Shown here in pieces: positions 33,110 through 45,625 of a stretch of 64,000 nucleotides of DNA. The notes under the pieces are model-generated. The model was not told the origin of the DNA, did no database searches, and saw only the letters and a program-made list of their open reading frames with translations. The position numbers and the translations under genes are program-made. Location of the stretch: NCBI GenBank assembly GCA_026315105.1, contig CM048747.1, positions 285,227,154 to 285,291,153 of the forward strand, in the 5' to 3' direction. Numbering within the stretch: position 1 is the stretch's first letter; each line of letters begins with the position of its first letter. This DNA is from Locusta migratoria (lineage: Eukaryota; Arthropoda; Insecta; Orthoptera; Acrididae).

Positions 33110-33560
33110 CACTTTCTTAAAATTGTCACAATGAAACGAAGTCGACCATTAGCCTTCCATACAACAATCATTACATACTCACCAAATTTCATATCAATTT
33201 GCAACGTTATGCCTGGATATTAAATGTATGTGACTGTGTCAAGGAAGTGACCACAAATTCTGTATTGAAGCATTTTTCATCTGCATTAACTTGCAATTTC
33301 TCCATTAGATCTATCTGCCATTCATCACACTAGCTAAAAACTGTACAAGACATCATGATTCCTCATACAGTCACTCAACGACGACACCATCCCGTACACC
33401 AAATCACCAACAAACAGACGCAGATTGCTGCTCACTGTGTCCATATCATTTATGTATGAAGAGAATAAGAGAAGACCTATTACAGTTCGCTGGGACACTC
33501 CTCATGTTTCCCCTGTCCCTGATGAACCATCGCGAACACGTCGAGAATAACGTACTGGGT
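33110..33560 (-). pseudogene. CR1-like reverse transcriptase relic
   Basis: Minus-strand translation, ignoring stops and shifts, gives YINDMDTVSSNLRLFV in the position of YINDLP..LRLFADD of CR1-type RTs and, about 70 codons on, TYI.YPGITLQIDMKFG and KANGRL.FI, the usual thumb pattern. Very degraded; 5' and 3' ends unclear. Confidence 0.6.
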
Positions 33561-35195
33561 TCTGCGGACTCTGGGATTCAGAAATGTAAGTAAATTTGTA
33601 TTCCAAAATTTTCTTAAAATTTCGAATTCATTATTCACAATTGTTTTTTTAAGAAATTATAAATTAACATTTATGTTTCTAAGTGACTTAAAAGTAAGAA
33701 GTTAACAGTCTGTTCTGGTTGACACGACGTCGGAAATTAGGAAAACAGACCTCGCGTTAAATTATAGCTCACTCATAAATATTTTTGATTTTGAGTACTG
33801 TTACAGATACTAATTCTTCCTTATCTAATGACCTAATGCTGAAAATGTTCCTCTGTTTTACAGGATAAACAATAAACGTTAGTTACCTCGGATTCATCAC
33901 AAAACCTGCGAGGATTTGTGCCAAGTTCCAGGAGGAGTTTGCATTATGGAACAGTTAATCATAGGTATAATTAGGTCGGATATTTTATAAACATCTGCTG
34001 CGAGCTTTTCACAACGTGCTAGTTAATTACCAAGCTAATTCAGTCGCAGATTTAATACTAAACGTGGGATAAACTCGGTCAGCTGCGTCCGCAATGTGTG
34101 TTTTGGAACGTGAAGCTCATCGAAAGGTACGTTTACGTAGACAGAATGTTAGTCATTCGCGGGGGTTTGCTTATCTACATAACCCGATAAAGTAGGTACA
34201 CGGGACTAAAAAGGAAACTTTCACAGAGAAATAACAATAGTTTCTCTGGTATTTCAGGAGGTTCCATTGTTAATCTGACAGCTTACAAGTGGACACACGG
34301 AAGTGTTTCAGTTCATCACACAGGCCAGTGGACACAAAATAATTAGTGAACACCACCTATAAAAACAACCGATTGTATTCAAATTGTTCTGCCGATCTTC
34401 CACTGCAAGGACATATTTTTACGGTATATTACGAAGTTATTTTTTCGAAGTTTAATCGTGACACCAGCCACGCGTGCAGCACTGGGGCAGACTTTGCATC
34501 TATTGTTTCATTTACTAAGTTAGTTTACTTAAAAGCAAATGTCACATTACAAAATAAAATGTAAAATCGAACATCAGCTGTTCACCTTGTAGTGGCTTTC
34601 AGAAGAAATCTTAATATTTGTTTTCCTTTTTATATGACAAAATACAGCAACTCACTAGAAAAAAAATATTAGTAAGACCCTTTAAAGAACATAGTGTTCG
34701 CTTTGGGGATGACCAAATCATCGAAATGGAGAGATGCGAATGTGCCACCTGGTTGTCTGAAATCAAACACTTTCGACAGAATGGCAAAAAGGAACTATTG
34801 ATATTAGATGAGCCGTTGATCACACTGTCAATGCTGTTGTTCCACGTGGAGTGCAACGTATAGCCGTATAGCGTGCCCTAAGAACAATGGTTGTAAAAAG
34901 ATCCTAAGTGTCAGGTAACGGAAACGTCTGCTTCGCTTCATAGATGCTAATTGGTTTTAAACTCGACAGGAACTGCTGGTCAGTGACTACGGACTATCTC
35001 ACCCAGTTTCGAAACGAACTGCATCTATCTTTAACACCGGGGTACATCGCAAACGGCTACTGCTGTCGACTACTTCGAAAATGACCATTTCTTACTGTAT
35101 ACAGAAAGCTCTATGTTTCAGTGGGTCAAAGAAGGTTGAAACAGGGCAGAATTGCTCGTGTGCATAACGGTGACGCAAGAGAAAGTTTCCCACTT
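33561..35195. other. Anonymous DNA
   Basis: Frames 34346-34564 and 34618-34863 (72 and 81 codons, plus) overlap in no known domain and have no visible splice context that I can trust. Noted but not called as genes. Confidence 0.45.
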
Positions 35196-36565
35196 GTTGT
35201 TGTAGTAGTATTCAGTTAGGAGACTGGTTTGATGCAGCTCTCCACCCTACTCTCTCCAGAGCAAGCAACTTCATATCCTCATAAGAACGGCAACCAAAAC
35301 CCACTTGAACCTACTTACTATATACCTCTCTTGGTCTCCCTCTGCGACTTTTCCCCCCAAAAACTTCTCTAAAATGCTTAATTTGCGATTTCTTGAAGTC
35401 TAATTATGTGTCCTAGTAATCGACTTCATCTTTTAGTCAAGCTGCGATACAAATTTCTTTTCTCCCCAGTTCTGTTCAGAACCCACATTAGTTACGCGAT
35501 CTACCCACCTATCATCAGCATTCACCTGGAGCATCATATCTCAAAGGCTTCTATTCTGAACTATTTATCGTCCATTGTTTCACACCCATACAAGGCAATA
35601 TGCCACACAAATCCCTTCAGTTAAAACTTACTTTTAGTTTGCTCTGGCTCTATCTACCTTTCCCCTGGTTATACATTCTTCTAAAGACTTGAATGTTTTA
35701 TATTTTCTCCCTTCATTAATTAAATAAATTAAATTCAGTATTTCCTGGGAAGTCCAAGGATTTTTTCTATGTCTTGTCTTTCTGCATATTTGTTCCTCTG
35801 TTCCTTCACTGTTTCATCTCATAAAGCAACCCATTCATCTTTTGCTGTATTACTTTCGTCTGTTTCCTTTAATTGTTGCCAATCGTTCCCTCTGCAATAC
35901 TCACGAAGCTCAAGTTCCTTCAATTTAACCAGATCGTCTCCTTATTTTCCTACATCTCTGCAGTAGCGAAATCTATGCTTTATCATTATGAAATTCATCC
36001 GTTACCTTCCGGTGTCTTTTGGTCTCTTCCACGTATGCAACCTTCATTCATGATTCTTAAATGTTTCTTATGATTAAATTATGTTCTCTGCAAAATTGTA
36101 CCATGCGGCTTTCTGTTTCATTCTCTTTCCTCAGTCTATATTCACGTACTACTTTCCCTCGTCACAATCGAGTTTTCCTCTTCTTTAATAGTCTCAATAA
36201 TTTCCTTGACCATGTCATGTATTTCTTCGATCTCCCCGTCATCGGCAGAGTTAGTTGGCATGTGAACATATGAACTTGTACTACTGTAGTAGTTGTTGGC
36301 TTCGTATCTATCTGGACTACGATAATGCGATCACTGTGCCGTTCATAGTAGTTTACCCGCATTTCGACTTTCTTATTCATTATTACCACCAGTTGCTTTT
36401 TTATTTATAAGTCTATGCTCATCTGACCAGAAATCCAGGTCATCTTTCCACTGAACTTCACTATTTCTCACTATAAATAACTTCCTTCAATCTATCCATT
36501 TCTCTTTTTAAATTTTCTAACCTCCCTACCCGATTAAGGGATCTAACATTCCACGCTCCGATACG
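35196..36565 (-). mobile_element. RTE-like LINE with internal deletion
   Basis: The 3' end (35196 onward) matches the family of 12.3, 21.0, 55.8 and 62.8 kb. Near 35640 similarity jumps to the segment between endonuclease and RT (compare 55900-56300), so about 1.2 kb with the RT core is lost. Farther 5' the minus strand gives LNVRSLNRVGRLENLKREMDR and VVIMNKKVEMRVNYYERHSDRIIVVQID, which are AP endonuclease strands. Hence this copy preserves the endonuclease missing in the 55.8-kb copy. Confidence 0.8.
36162..36560 (-). pseudogene. LINE AP-endonuclease fragment
   Basis: Minus-strand frames carry an N-V-R-S-L motif (first conserved Asn), then VVIMNKKVEMRVNYYERHSDRIIVVQI and a short THMP-like strand (QVHMF) and EEIHDMVKEI helix. 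The G-D-x-N catalytic box lies beyond the deletion. Confidence 0.65.
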
Positions 36566-36689
36566 TAGATGTGTGGCTTTATATACAGATTTTGAAGTAC
36601 GTTTAAAGAAAAATGACATAAATAATACGCTTAGCTATTACTGAGGCCAAAATTGAAAGTTCAAATACGTTATGTACGTATCACTGAGA

Positions 36690-37230
36690 CGTTAGACTCC
36701 TTCGTGAAGAATAAATATCTATATATACAGATTTAAAGGTGAAACAAATTTCGTGGTAGCTTTCTTGCATCGTCACAACATCTCTCGCCAGGTCAACATT
36801 GCACGCGCAAACGACCATCACTTCCGTGCAGGCAGAATCTTCTTTCATCGCTGAAGACCGTGACCCGCCATGCATTCCTCCAAGTGAGCCAAAGTCGTGC
36901 ACGTTGACGCTGTGACGTCAGTGGAAGACGTTCCAGAGGCGTGTGTATCCACTGCTAATTAGCGGTTGTCATCAGTTCGTGTTGACACTTTGTGAGACAA
37001 ATCCTCTTATCTGTGCTGTGCGATCTGCCGCTGCTGCCCTTACAAAACGACGATCTTGGCAGACGTCTGTGCTGTGTGGACGTTCAGAAATTTGTCTACG
37101 GGCGTGACGAAGTTCCCGTAACAGTTACAACTTTATGTTGCACTACTGACGCAGCACGTCCAGATTGTGAAGCAAGGTACCTATGCGCCTCTCGGAAGGC
37201 CACAATTTAACTCCATTCAAACTCTCTCTT
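36690..37230 (-). pseudogene. Tc1-like transposase relic, middle part
   Basis: The minus strand reads, in one frame, WRVTVFSDERRFCLHGSDGRLRV, which is the first catalytic Asp box of Tc1 transposases. Upstream frames give RQISERP, QDRRFVRAAAADRTAQIR, the linker after the DNA-binding domains. Second Asp and Glu boxes were not found. No inverted ends seen. Confidence 0.7.
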
Positions 37231-37691
37231 ATGGCTGTAGGAAGCACTAGTGGGCATCCGTGGCATGGCGCCGGTTTGCTTCACACTTTGGTGTAACACT
37301 GAGTCTTCTGGCTGTAAGCCTTCACTAGTAATGAGCACACAGAAGTCGCTCTGGCAGGCGACGTTGAGACCATTACTACTAGATCTACTATCCCCCGGGT
37401 GGCATCTGCCATCATTGGATCAAGATCAACGTTGTCTTTTCCCGTGTTCTGATCTTTTCTTTGGGCAGTGTGCACATTCACAATTGCAAATCTTTCTCAC
37501 TTTGCTGTGTTGCACATCGAAATATTGATGAAATCTCTGAAAGAAGAAGTGTCGTTCCATGGCTCTGTGATTGAATTTTTCGCGAAGAACGATCATAGAA
37601 TTGACCTCAAATATTAATAAAATTGTGATTCGGGACTATTAATGTCGTCTTATACATGTAGATACCAAACAGTAATATACAGAAAAAGAAG
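37231..37691. other. Anonymous DNA
   Basis: Frames of up to 92 codons lack motifs. Possibly a continuation of the Tc1 relic, unproven. Confidence 0.4.
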
Positions 37692-37701
37692 GTATTTCGG
37701 A

Positions 37702-37900
37702 TTACTCGTGCGAACTGGGGCGCCATACTGCGGTGCACTCGGCCGTTCGCTGTCGGGAGTTCGAGTCCCCCCTCTGGTATGAGTGTTTGTGTTGTCCTTA
37801 GGTTAGTTTACCTTAGTTTAAGTAGTTTGTAATCTACGGACTAATGACTAAGCAGTTGAGTCCGATAGATTTACACACATTTGAATAGTTTTTGAACGAA
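37702..37900 (+). mobile_element. SINE-A copy, plus strand
   Basis: B box GAGTTCGAGTCCCC and full body. TATTTCGGA at 37693-37701 and 37901-37909 is the duplication. Head A box is altered. Confidence 0.88.
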
Positions 37901-38329
37901 TATTTCGGAGTATGCGGTATCGTTCAGTAGGCTTAATATTTACGTGATTGGGCTGTGTAGTTCGGTATATTGCTTACGACACTATTTAGTGTAATTAAAC
38001 TGTACAGTGTGAAGCAACGCAATAACAGGGAGTCGTAAATAACAACATAATAACAACGACAAAAATGATCATTATTACAGCAATAATAATGTTATTTTTA
38101 ACATATTTAAAGCGATTACAGTTACGTATACCTCACGCCTCGCCAGTATGTCAGACGCAGATTTTCTTCAAACCAGCCACCCACGGACAAAAGTTGTGTT
38201 TCACCGATTTATTGTAGCAGATCACGGTGGAAGTACAACTAAACGATTGCGCATAGGTGTTGCAAACGTGTTAATCAGATGCACGTCCAAAAACAGCGCG
38301 GTCACTTAGTAGTTACTAGACACGCCGTA

Positions 38330-39165
38330 GGTATTAACATCTCTGGCTCTCAGCATAAAGCTGAAATATCTCTGGAGTGAGTATTCTGCCCATATTCTCA
38401 ACATTAAGAACGTATTGTCACGTGATCTCGGTATGATGATGTTCGTGGTAATTGCCAAGAATGCCGCGGTGAAGTGGCCGAGCGATCCAAGGCGCCTGGC
38501 TGCAGAGCGCGCAGCTGCTCGCCGTCGGAGGTTCGAGTCCTCCCTCGGTCATGGGTGTATTTATTGTCCTTAGCATAAGTTAGTTTAAGTAATTTGTACT
38601 CCCACGTCGGAGGCTCGAATCCTCCCTCGTGCATGGATGTTTGTGTTGTCTTAATATAAGTTAGTTCATAAGTAGTTTGTAAGTTTAGGGACTGATGACT
38701 TCGCAGTTAAGTCTCATAAGCTTAACAAACATTTGAACTTTTGAGTAATGTGTAAGCCTAGGGACTGATAACCAGAGTAGATAAATCTCACAGATTTACA
38801 AACATTTGAACATTTTTCCAAAAATGCTTGCAATCGATAAAGCTCGGACTGAAACGATATATATCGAAAGTGGAACTCTAAATCGATTACGCGTACGTTG
38901 ACATGCGAGATGACAAAATATGAATGTTTACGAATGTGTGGTAATGTACAAATAATTTTGAAGAGTAGTACTGTAAATCTGCTTTGTCATGAATATTTTT
39001 ATAGCAGAATCTTGATACATAGTAGGAAATAGCTCATTGTTTTTTGACGAACTCCAGCGTAATCTTCATTGCTACAAATATCACTGACGTTAATTGAAGC
39101 TGTGGTAGTACCTATCTGCGTAGCAACATATTCGTAAATCGTGACATCTTTTGTTCCACAGTCAG
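38330..39165 (+). repeat. Dispersed repeat R2, copy with SINE pair
   Basis: Aligns in the same orientation to 47305-47770 on both sides of a SINE-A pair (38460-38815). Shared phrases: AACATCTCTGGCTCTC, TGTCACGTGATCTCGG, GCTTGCAATCG, GAAACGATATATAT and ATCGTGACAT. Identity looks about 85%. No coding potential. Confidence 0.85.
38460..38815 (+). mobile_element. SINE-A with a second SINE-A nested inside
   Basis: The outer copy starts CCGCGGTGAAGTGGCCGAGC and ends AACATTTTT; an inner, head-truncated copy (about 38601-38740) lies within, between the repeats AGTAATTTGTA and AGTAATGTGTA. The outer copy is bordered by CCAAGAATG and CCAAAAATG. The paralogous locus near 47443 has a single CCAAGAATG and no SINE. 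Confidence 0.85.
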
Positions 39166-39864
39166 TCGTCTCCCTACCTGTAATATCACAGCAATCTTGG
39201 CCTCCAAGTCCTCTAGCCTGTGTCCTGTGGAGGAGGTACAGAGACCTGGACCTCCACTTCTGCTACTGTGGTCACCAGTCAACATGTGCCCAATAAGGAG
39301 ATGCCAGGATGTGCCACACATCTCGACCGTCGAGCGGGTGGTGGCAACACCCCTTAGAGACAAGGCCTCACAACAGGCCGTGCTACGTCACACTGACCAT
39401 GCCGCGGCCACCAGTTGAATGGCTGGCCGATGGGGCACGCCCCCTGCCTCGTAGCGGCGAGCCATTCAGATGGCGGAAGTGGCCTGGTCACTGTGACGTA
39501 GCACGGCCTGTTGTAAGGCCTTGTCTCTAGGTGGTGTTGGTGGTGGCAGGTTCTGGCTGTGGTCTATTTGCCCTACAGATCACCAAGCGTTGTTACAGCA
39601 ATGGTGTGTACCTGTGGTGAAACCGTGAAGGGTCTTCATCGGCAGGTGAGAGTACTTCAATCTGGCACTGTGACTAGGCCAGCAGGAAGTCCCTGCAGGA
39701 AGTTGAAAACAAGTTTTTACTGTGTTCCCACGAGTTTAATATTCAGAGTGGCCCACAGCTGCTCCAAGACATTTCCATCGAGCATGGGACCTGGAGCCGA
39801 TTGCACCCGCAGCTCTGCTATCATATCCTTGACTAGTGTGGAGGATTTTCGACGTTACACAATA
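39166..39864. other. GC-rich block around the hairpin
   Basis: Besides the hairpin, frames of 73-104 codons occur on both strands (for example 39559-39873), without recognisable domains. Higher GC than the surroundings. Confidence 0.4.
39345..39539. repeat. GC-rich inverted repeat (hairpin)
   Basis: Arms of about 52-55 bp (39345-39399 and 39483-39539) share TAGAGACAAGGCCT, CAACAGGCCGTGCTACGTCAC; an inner TGAATGGCT/AGCCATTCA stem extends it. It is the most GC-rich spot in this part. Confidence 0.85.
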
Positions 39865-40151
39865 GGAGGTTAGAATAAAGGGCATTACCTATGCTCAGAA
39901 CAGGCATCGGTTGAACCCAAGAGGCTATTATTTTCTGTGCAAAACAAAGGGTTCTCGCTTAAAACCCTGTGTGAATATTTCCTGCCCTCTACATTTAAAG
40001 CCACTAAAGTGTCCGTCACATCGGAGTATGTACTCAGATGTGCCGTATTTCAACGACTAGAACTGCGATACACACATACGACCAATGTCTTGGGCACAAA
40101 AATTTTTGGAATGCTTAATTTACTGGCTTTACGTTTCAAATTTTAGCTCAG
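39865..40151 (+). repeat. Repeat R3, left arm (first part)
   Basis: Aligns to the reverse complement of 42365-42650: common blocks are GAGGTTAGAATAAAGGG, AGAACAGGCAT, TCTCGCTTAAAA, CTGTGTGAATATT, TTTCAACGACTAGAAC and TTGGGCACA. The similarity continues at 41110 after an insert. Confidence 0.85.
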
Positions 40152-41109
40152 TGTAACATATACAGGAGCGACACTCTCTGCTGTGTTTTTAATTATTTTT
40201 AGATTTAATGATGAAATACTCGTCGTTGATATAACCTGTATTTGTGTTTCATGCCTTACTGAATTAGCAAGAGACATGAATTATTTCAGCCCCGTTTTGA
40301 TTTTTCATTCAGATACAGAAGCAGTGTTTAACCAATGTAGACACTGCATCTTACAAGTTTCTCCCGTATTATATTCACTTACTTGGCTGGAAGTGTAGCG
40401 AACGTAACTTCACGTTGTTGTGCACATATACGACGTTTTTCTGCAAAATATCGGGACTTATGATGTTTACTAATACGATTTGTACTTAGGGAAAAATTAA
40501 ATTTTTCAGTAAATATCTGTGCGTTCCAAGAGAAACGTAAATAAACTGCACAGTAACGTACCATTTTGCACCTCCAACGATGCGTAGGAAAGTAAAGAAA
40601 TACAAAGATGGTAACAATTTTTAGTTATTGTCTATTTTTATGCATCTACTCATACCCCGTATGGTATAAAAGAAGTTAAAAATCTATATAAACGGTTTTA
40701 TTCGCACTCGCCGTATATCGTAGTCAGATGTGTTGCTTGGAGCGCCGCTATCGCCATGGGTAACAAAAACAAGATGTTAGACTAGTGATTTATATGCAGA
40801 CTGGATGCATAACTCTGGACTAAGACCATGGAACTGCAACATGCCTGTATATTTTGTTCTTCACATTGCCCACCATACTGAAATTTAGCAAATAATTTTC
40901 CGTTTTGTTTCTACGTCACAATTAGTGGCTTACTGATTTTTTGTTTTTGATCTTATTTGAATTAATAGGCTGTTAGGGAGCGGAATTGAAAAGTATTTTA
41001 TAATAGTAGCAGCCATGTTGTAAAATGGCAAGAAAGGAAATATGAAAATCTCGGACTGGCACAATTAGAAAGCTTAAGTTCAGCATCCAGGTGATGCAGA
41101 GATCAGTGT
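40152..41109. other. Insert of about 960 bp within repeat R3
   Basis: Absent from the inverted R3 copy. CAGTGT(A/G) occurs at both edges and may be the target duplication. No inverted ends or transposase found; a 61-codon minus frame (40379-40564) starts MVRYCAVY, vaguely like a THAP start, but lacks the second Cys pair. Confidence 0.5.
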
Positions 41110-41260
41110 GTAGACTATGATGTTAAGGCATCCTCAGAGATTCTAACCTCCTTACTTGTACACACAGACATATATTACTAGACTGGCAGTGCCATATACT
41201 TTATCATTGGTGTTATGAGAACGTGTTACGTACGGTTAAGTCTAGCCGCCATATTTCTGT
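41110..41260 (+). repeat. Repeat R3, left arm (second part)
   Basis: GGCATCCTCAGAGATTCT, CTCCTTACTTGTAC, ACATAT.TTACTAGACTG and, further on, GTTATGAGAACGTGTTACG match the reverse complement of 42300-42370 and 42068-42105. Confidence 0.8.
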
Positions 41261-41724
41261 ACTATAATCGTGTCAGCCATCGTTTGTGTTAAAATACTAA
41301 TGAACTGACATAACTATGTTGTCTGTAGAATTTTGACATTTGGGAAATCCCTGTGTTGTATATGGTTGTAATTTTTGCAGCTGGAATAAGCTTTGACACG
41401 TACAGTAATGAGTAGCATTGATTTGCTGTTATTATTAATCTGTACAAACTTCATTCAACTTCAGATTTTTTTTCAGTCGTATGGGTCATTAGAAGTGTTG
41501 TTTATCGTGGATAACATGTATTCTTCTTTATTTGACAGTACTTACAAAATCTACAATCTGCTTTGACACAATAATGAGTCGTGTTTCCTGTTTTTATTAA
41601 TCCATTACCAGTTTCGATCAACTTGGGCTTTTCTTTTAATAGCATGGCCGTTATAAATGTGCTATTTGTCGTGGATAAGACATATATTTATTCTTCTGAG
41701 TGTTTTTTCTGATAACTACAGTCA

Positions 41725-42090
41725 ATTTAACTGTATGTAACGGTAAAATTTTACTTACCTTCTTAATGGCCTAGCGTGATTATGTTGGCACCATCAACAA
41801 AACGGTAGAAAGCCCTCGTCAGGATATTAATATTCTTAGAAATCCACACCGGAGTCACTTGATTAGTGTTTCGTACAGACAATGAAGTAAATAAATAACG
41901 CTGTTGCTGCTCTGAGGTTGACAGATTCTTGTATGTACCCCTCGTTCATTCAGTAAAAGTAATTGCCCTCGTAAACGAAAGTTCATATCAAAATATTTGC
42001 GTTGTCACGTGACTGGCAACGTCACATGATTGACAACATAATCACGGGAGGCCGCCTGGACACTAAGTAAAACTTAACCGTACGTAACAC
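41725..42090. repeat. MITE-like element M, copy 1
   Basis: Left GGTAAAATTTTACTTACC..CGTGATTATGTTGGCA and the reverse complement of 42000-42090 are inverted ends of about 60 bp. The interior shares GGTTGACAG.TTCTTGTATGTAC with copy 2. No frame longer than 60 codons. Confidence 0.65.
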
Positions 42091-42660
42091 GATCTCATAA
42101 CACGATTCGACAATTTATGCCTTTGAGTTAAAGTCAGTTAGTGCAAAAGTATTAGCTCCCAATGCATATCACGTTCAAACCAACCACTAAAGCTTACAAC
42201 ATCATATCATATCAGAAGATCATAACAGTACCGTACGGAAACTTTTTGACGTGAGGTAAGGCAAGATGGCGTCGTCAAGCTTCAGTCACAGATGACGTTT
42301 GTCAGTCTAGTAAAATATGTCTATTCTTGTACACAAGGAGATGAGAATCTCTCGAGATGCCCTAACACTGAAAAATTGAAGCCAGTAAAATGCGCATTCC
42401 GACATTTGTTTGTGCCCAAAACATTGGGCGTACTGAGTGGTAAAATAGTTCTAGTCGTTGAAATGTATGTCATATACAAGTAAATGCTCCGATGTTACTA
42501 CCAATTCAGTGACTTTACGTAAAGAGGGCAATATTCACACAGAATTTTAAGCGAGAAATCCTTGTTTTGGGCACAAAAATACGGCCCTTTGGCCTCAACC
42601 AATGCCTGTTCTCAGCATACGTAACGCCACTTCCCTTTATTCTAACCTCCTTGTTTGTAT
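42055..42660 (-). repeat. Repeat R3, right arm (inverted)
   Basis: Reverse complement of the two left-arm segments; it holds an extra block of about 180 bp (42105-42290) that the left arm lacks. Together the arms form a head-to-head duplication with its centre near 41.65 kb. Confidence 0.8.
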
Positions 42661-43075
42661 ATCAGCGTCCTGAAAATGTTATCTTTGAACCTTAGTAGTA
42701 GAATATCGTTGACTTTGTTGTTATAGTTACGTAAATAAAGACGCTGTAAAAGTGATCGGCCAGGCTTCTGCTTGTTTACTTAATTGACACCGGCGGCGAT
42801 ATTTCCTGGTGCCTCACTTCGGGACTGCTAACTCGTAGGCTATCATTGGACGTACACTGCCGTCTTCCTGCCACTACTGGAATCACTGCAACACAAAAAA
42901 AGGTATGACTTACAACTGTATGCCGTAGAGTATGCATTATGCGTAGATTGTCACTTCCCATTGCTCTTGCGACAGAGAAAAAAAAAATCACGGCTGGCGG
43001 AGTCTGCTATTGCCGTTGAAAAAACACTTGGAAGTGTCTTTCTAATTAAAAGAGACCACACGGCTGTATTTAATG
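42661..43075. other. Anonymous DNA
   Basis: One 71-codon minus frame (42991-42776) without motif. Confidence 0.4.
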
Positions 43076-43079
43076 TAAA

Positions 43080-43260
43080 ATTGGGTAATTTGGAAGAATG
43101 CTTGCAATCGATATATATGTCGAAGTAACATATCGATTGTGACGGGAAATTAAGATGGTGGAATAGCTTATCTGTGTAGCTAATCCATAGAGTAGATATC
43201 TCAGTAGTGAGTATTCACATGCGCAGATCAGAAATCTTGTTCTCAACATGTAGTGGCCGC
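43080..43260 (+). repeat. R2-like segment
   Basis: TTTGGAAGAATGCTTGCAATCG followed by ATATATGTCGAAG is shared with the R2 copies at 38.8, 44.0, 45.5 and 47.2-47.5 kb. The rest is rearranged. Confidence 0.65.
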
Positions 43261-43299
43261 CTGGTCACGGTACGCAGGAGGTTTATTCGTAAAGCGCCG

Positions 43300-43645
43300 T
43301 GTACATTTAAAACGTCATGGGTAAAACTTAACGACGCTTCTCGCCGAGCTCCAGTGCTTATGTTGGCAACAGATGAACAATGAAGTGTAGAACTGCGTCA
43401 GTAAATGTTATTACTGCTCGTTTCACTCGCAGAAAAATTAATGCTGTACCTGCTCTATGGTTGACAGGTTCTTGTATGTACTCTTGTCCGTTCGGAAAAA
43501 AATAATATTCGTTTTAATTGAAGTTGTCAAGTCAAAACATTTATTGGTCATCTGAGCTGCCGCCATTACCATTGGTGTCAACATAACCACTGGAGCCCGG
43601 CGAGAAGCGTCGTACAATTTAACAACGTCATGTCAGCGCCAGTAC
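43300..43645. repeat. MITE-like element M, copy 2
   Basis: 43309-43365 and the reverse complement of 43575-43640 share CGACGCTTCTCGCCG, GCTCCAGTG and TTATGTTG, giving inverted ends of about 55 bp. The interior corresponds to copy 1. Confidence 0.7.
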
Positions 43646-44319
43646 ACAGGCGAACTGACTTCGTAGGTGCCGTGCGTTGGGTATAAAAACTTCGTGAACA
43701 TGATAACAGTTTCTATTTGACACGTAGGATAACCGGGCTATTAGTTTTGAAGAGTAAAATGAAGTGTCATGTCGTCCTTCAGGACAAATGTCACAGCTCA
43801 AATGTACCAATTGCTTTTATTTATGTGACGACAGCTGTTGTTCTGTTTTGTGCGGCATTCTTGTTGTATTTCTAAGGCTTCTGTAGTAAATATTTCACTT
43901 AAGAACATTCCAAAATGGCTCGATAGGAAGCCAGTGCCTTTTATGGTGACAAAAAACCGCTTGAACTTATGGCACATTGGTGATCATACCACATACATCT
44001 TCGCCGTTATTCGAACAGATTTTGCCAATTTGGAAGAATCCGTGTACATCGAAGGAAACGGCAATGCGATCGATATATAGCCAACGTTCGATTCTTGCTC
44101 CAAATTCGATATGACAAACGCGAAGCAGTTGATTTAAATTCTGTTTTTGAGTGCGTTGAATTTGTGACATTTTCTTGTACTTTTATGACTCAATATGTGT
44201 TTGCCATTTGAAATACCGAAGGAAATAACGGTATTTTCCAAGAATGGTATAAGATATCGAACTGCAGCTGTAAACGATTTAGTGTTTCTCAACCGGAGAT
44301 TCGGGGGCTATGCGCCCTC

Positions 44320-45190
<871 letters not shown>

Positions 45191-45529
45191 ACAGGGATAC
45201 CACTCGTCAGCTTTAACACTTGTACGTGATAGTATCTAAATACCTAAGTATTGTAGATAATAAATAATCTGTGGTTATTGTCGTAAATTACATATTACAA
45301 CAGAATGCACCATCCATGACATACCATCGTCTAGAACTCAGCCACAACATAATTACTCGCGCCATCTATAAATAAGCACGTACACGACAATAAGACAATG
45401 TCACATGTGATAGTCCAGTCTTCAGATAAGCCAAAATTTCATAAAATCATCAATTAAAAAAACAACATCCCAATTAGCTATACAAATCAGCTGTTCCGCC
45501 ATGTCAGTTTTCTGTTATTGGTAGCGAAG
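45191..45529. other. Anonymous DNA within foldback F
   Basis: No partner found in the left half. Confidence 0.4.
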
Positions 45530-45625
45530 CGAGAGTCGAACGTTCGATATATATATATATATCGATCGCAATACCGTTTCCTTCGATGTACACTGAGTCT
45601 TCCAAATTACCCAGATTTTGTGTAG

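Noticed and set aside
34618..34863. 81-codon frame on plus with an equal antisense frame
   Set aside because: No motif and both strands equally open.
39559..39873. 104-codon frame in GC-rich block
   Set aside because: No domain, runs into repeat R3; GC-rich composition alone explains its length.
40379..40564. THAP domain (P-element-type) start
   Set aside because: Only the first Met and Cys fit; the second Cys, the Trp and the C-x2-H end are missing.
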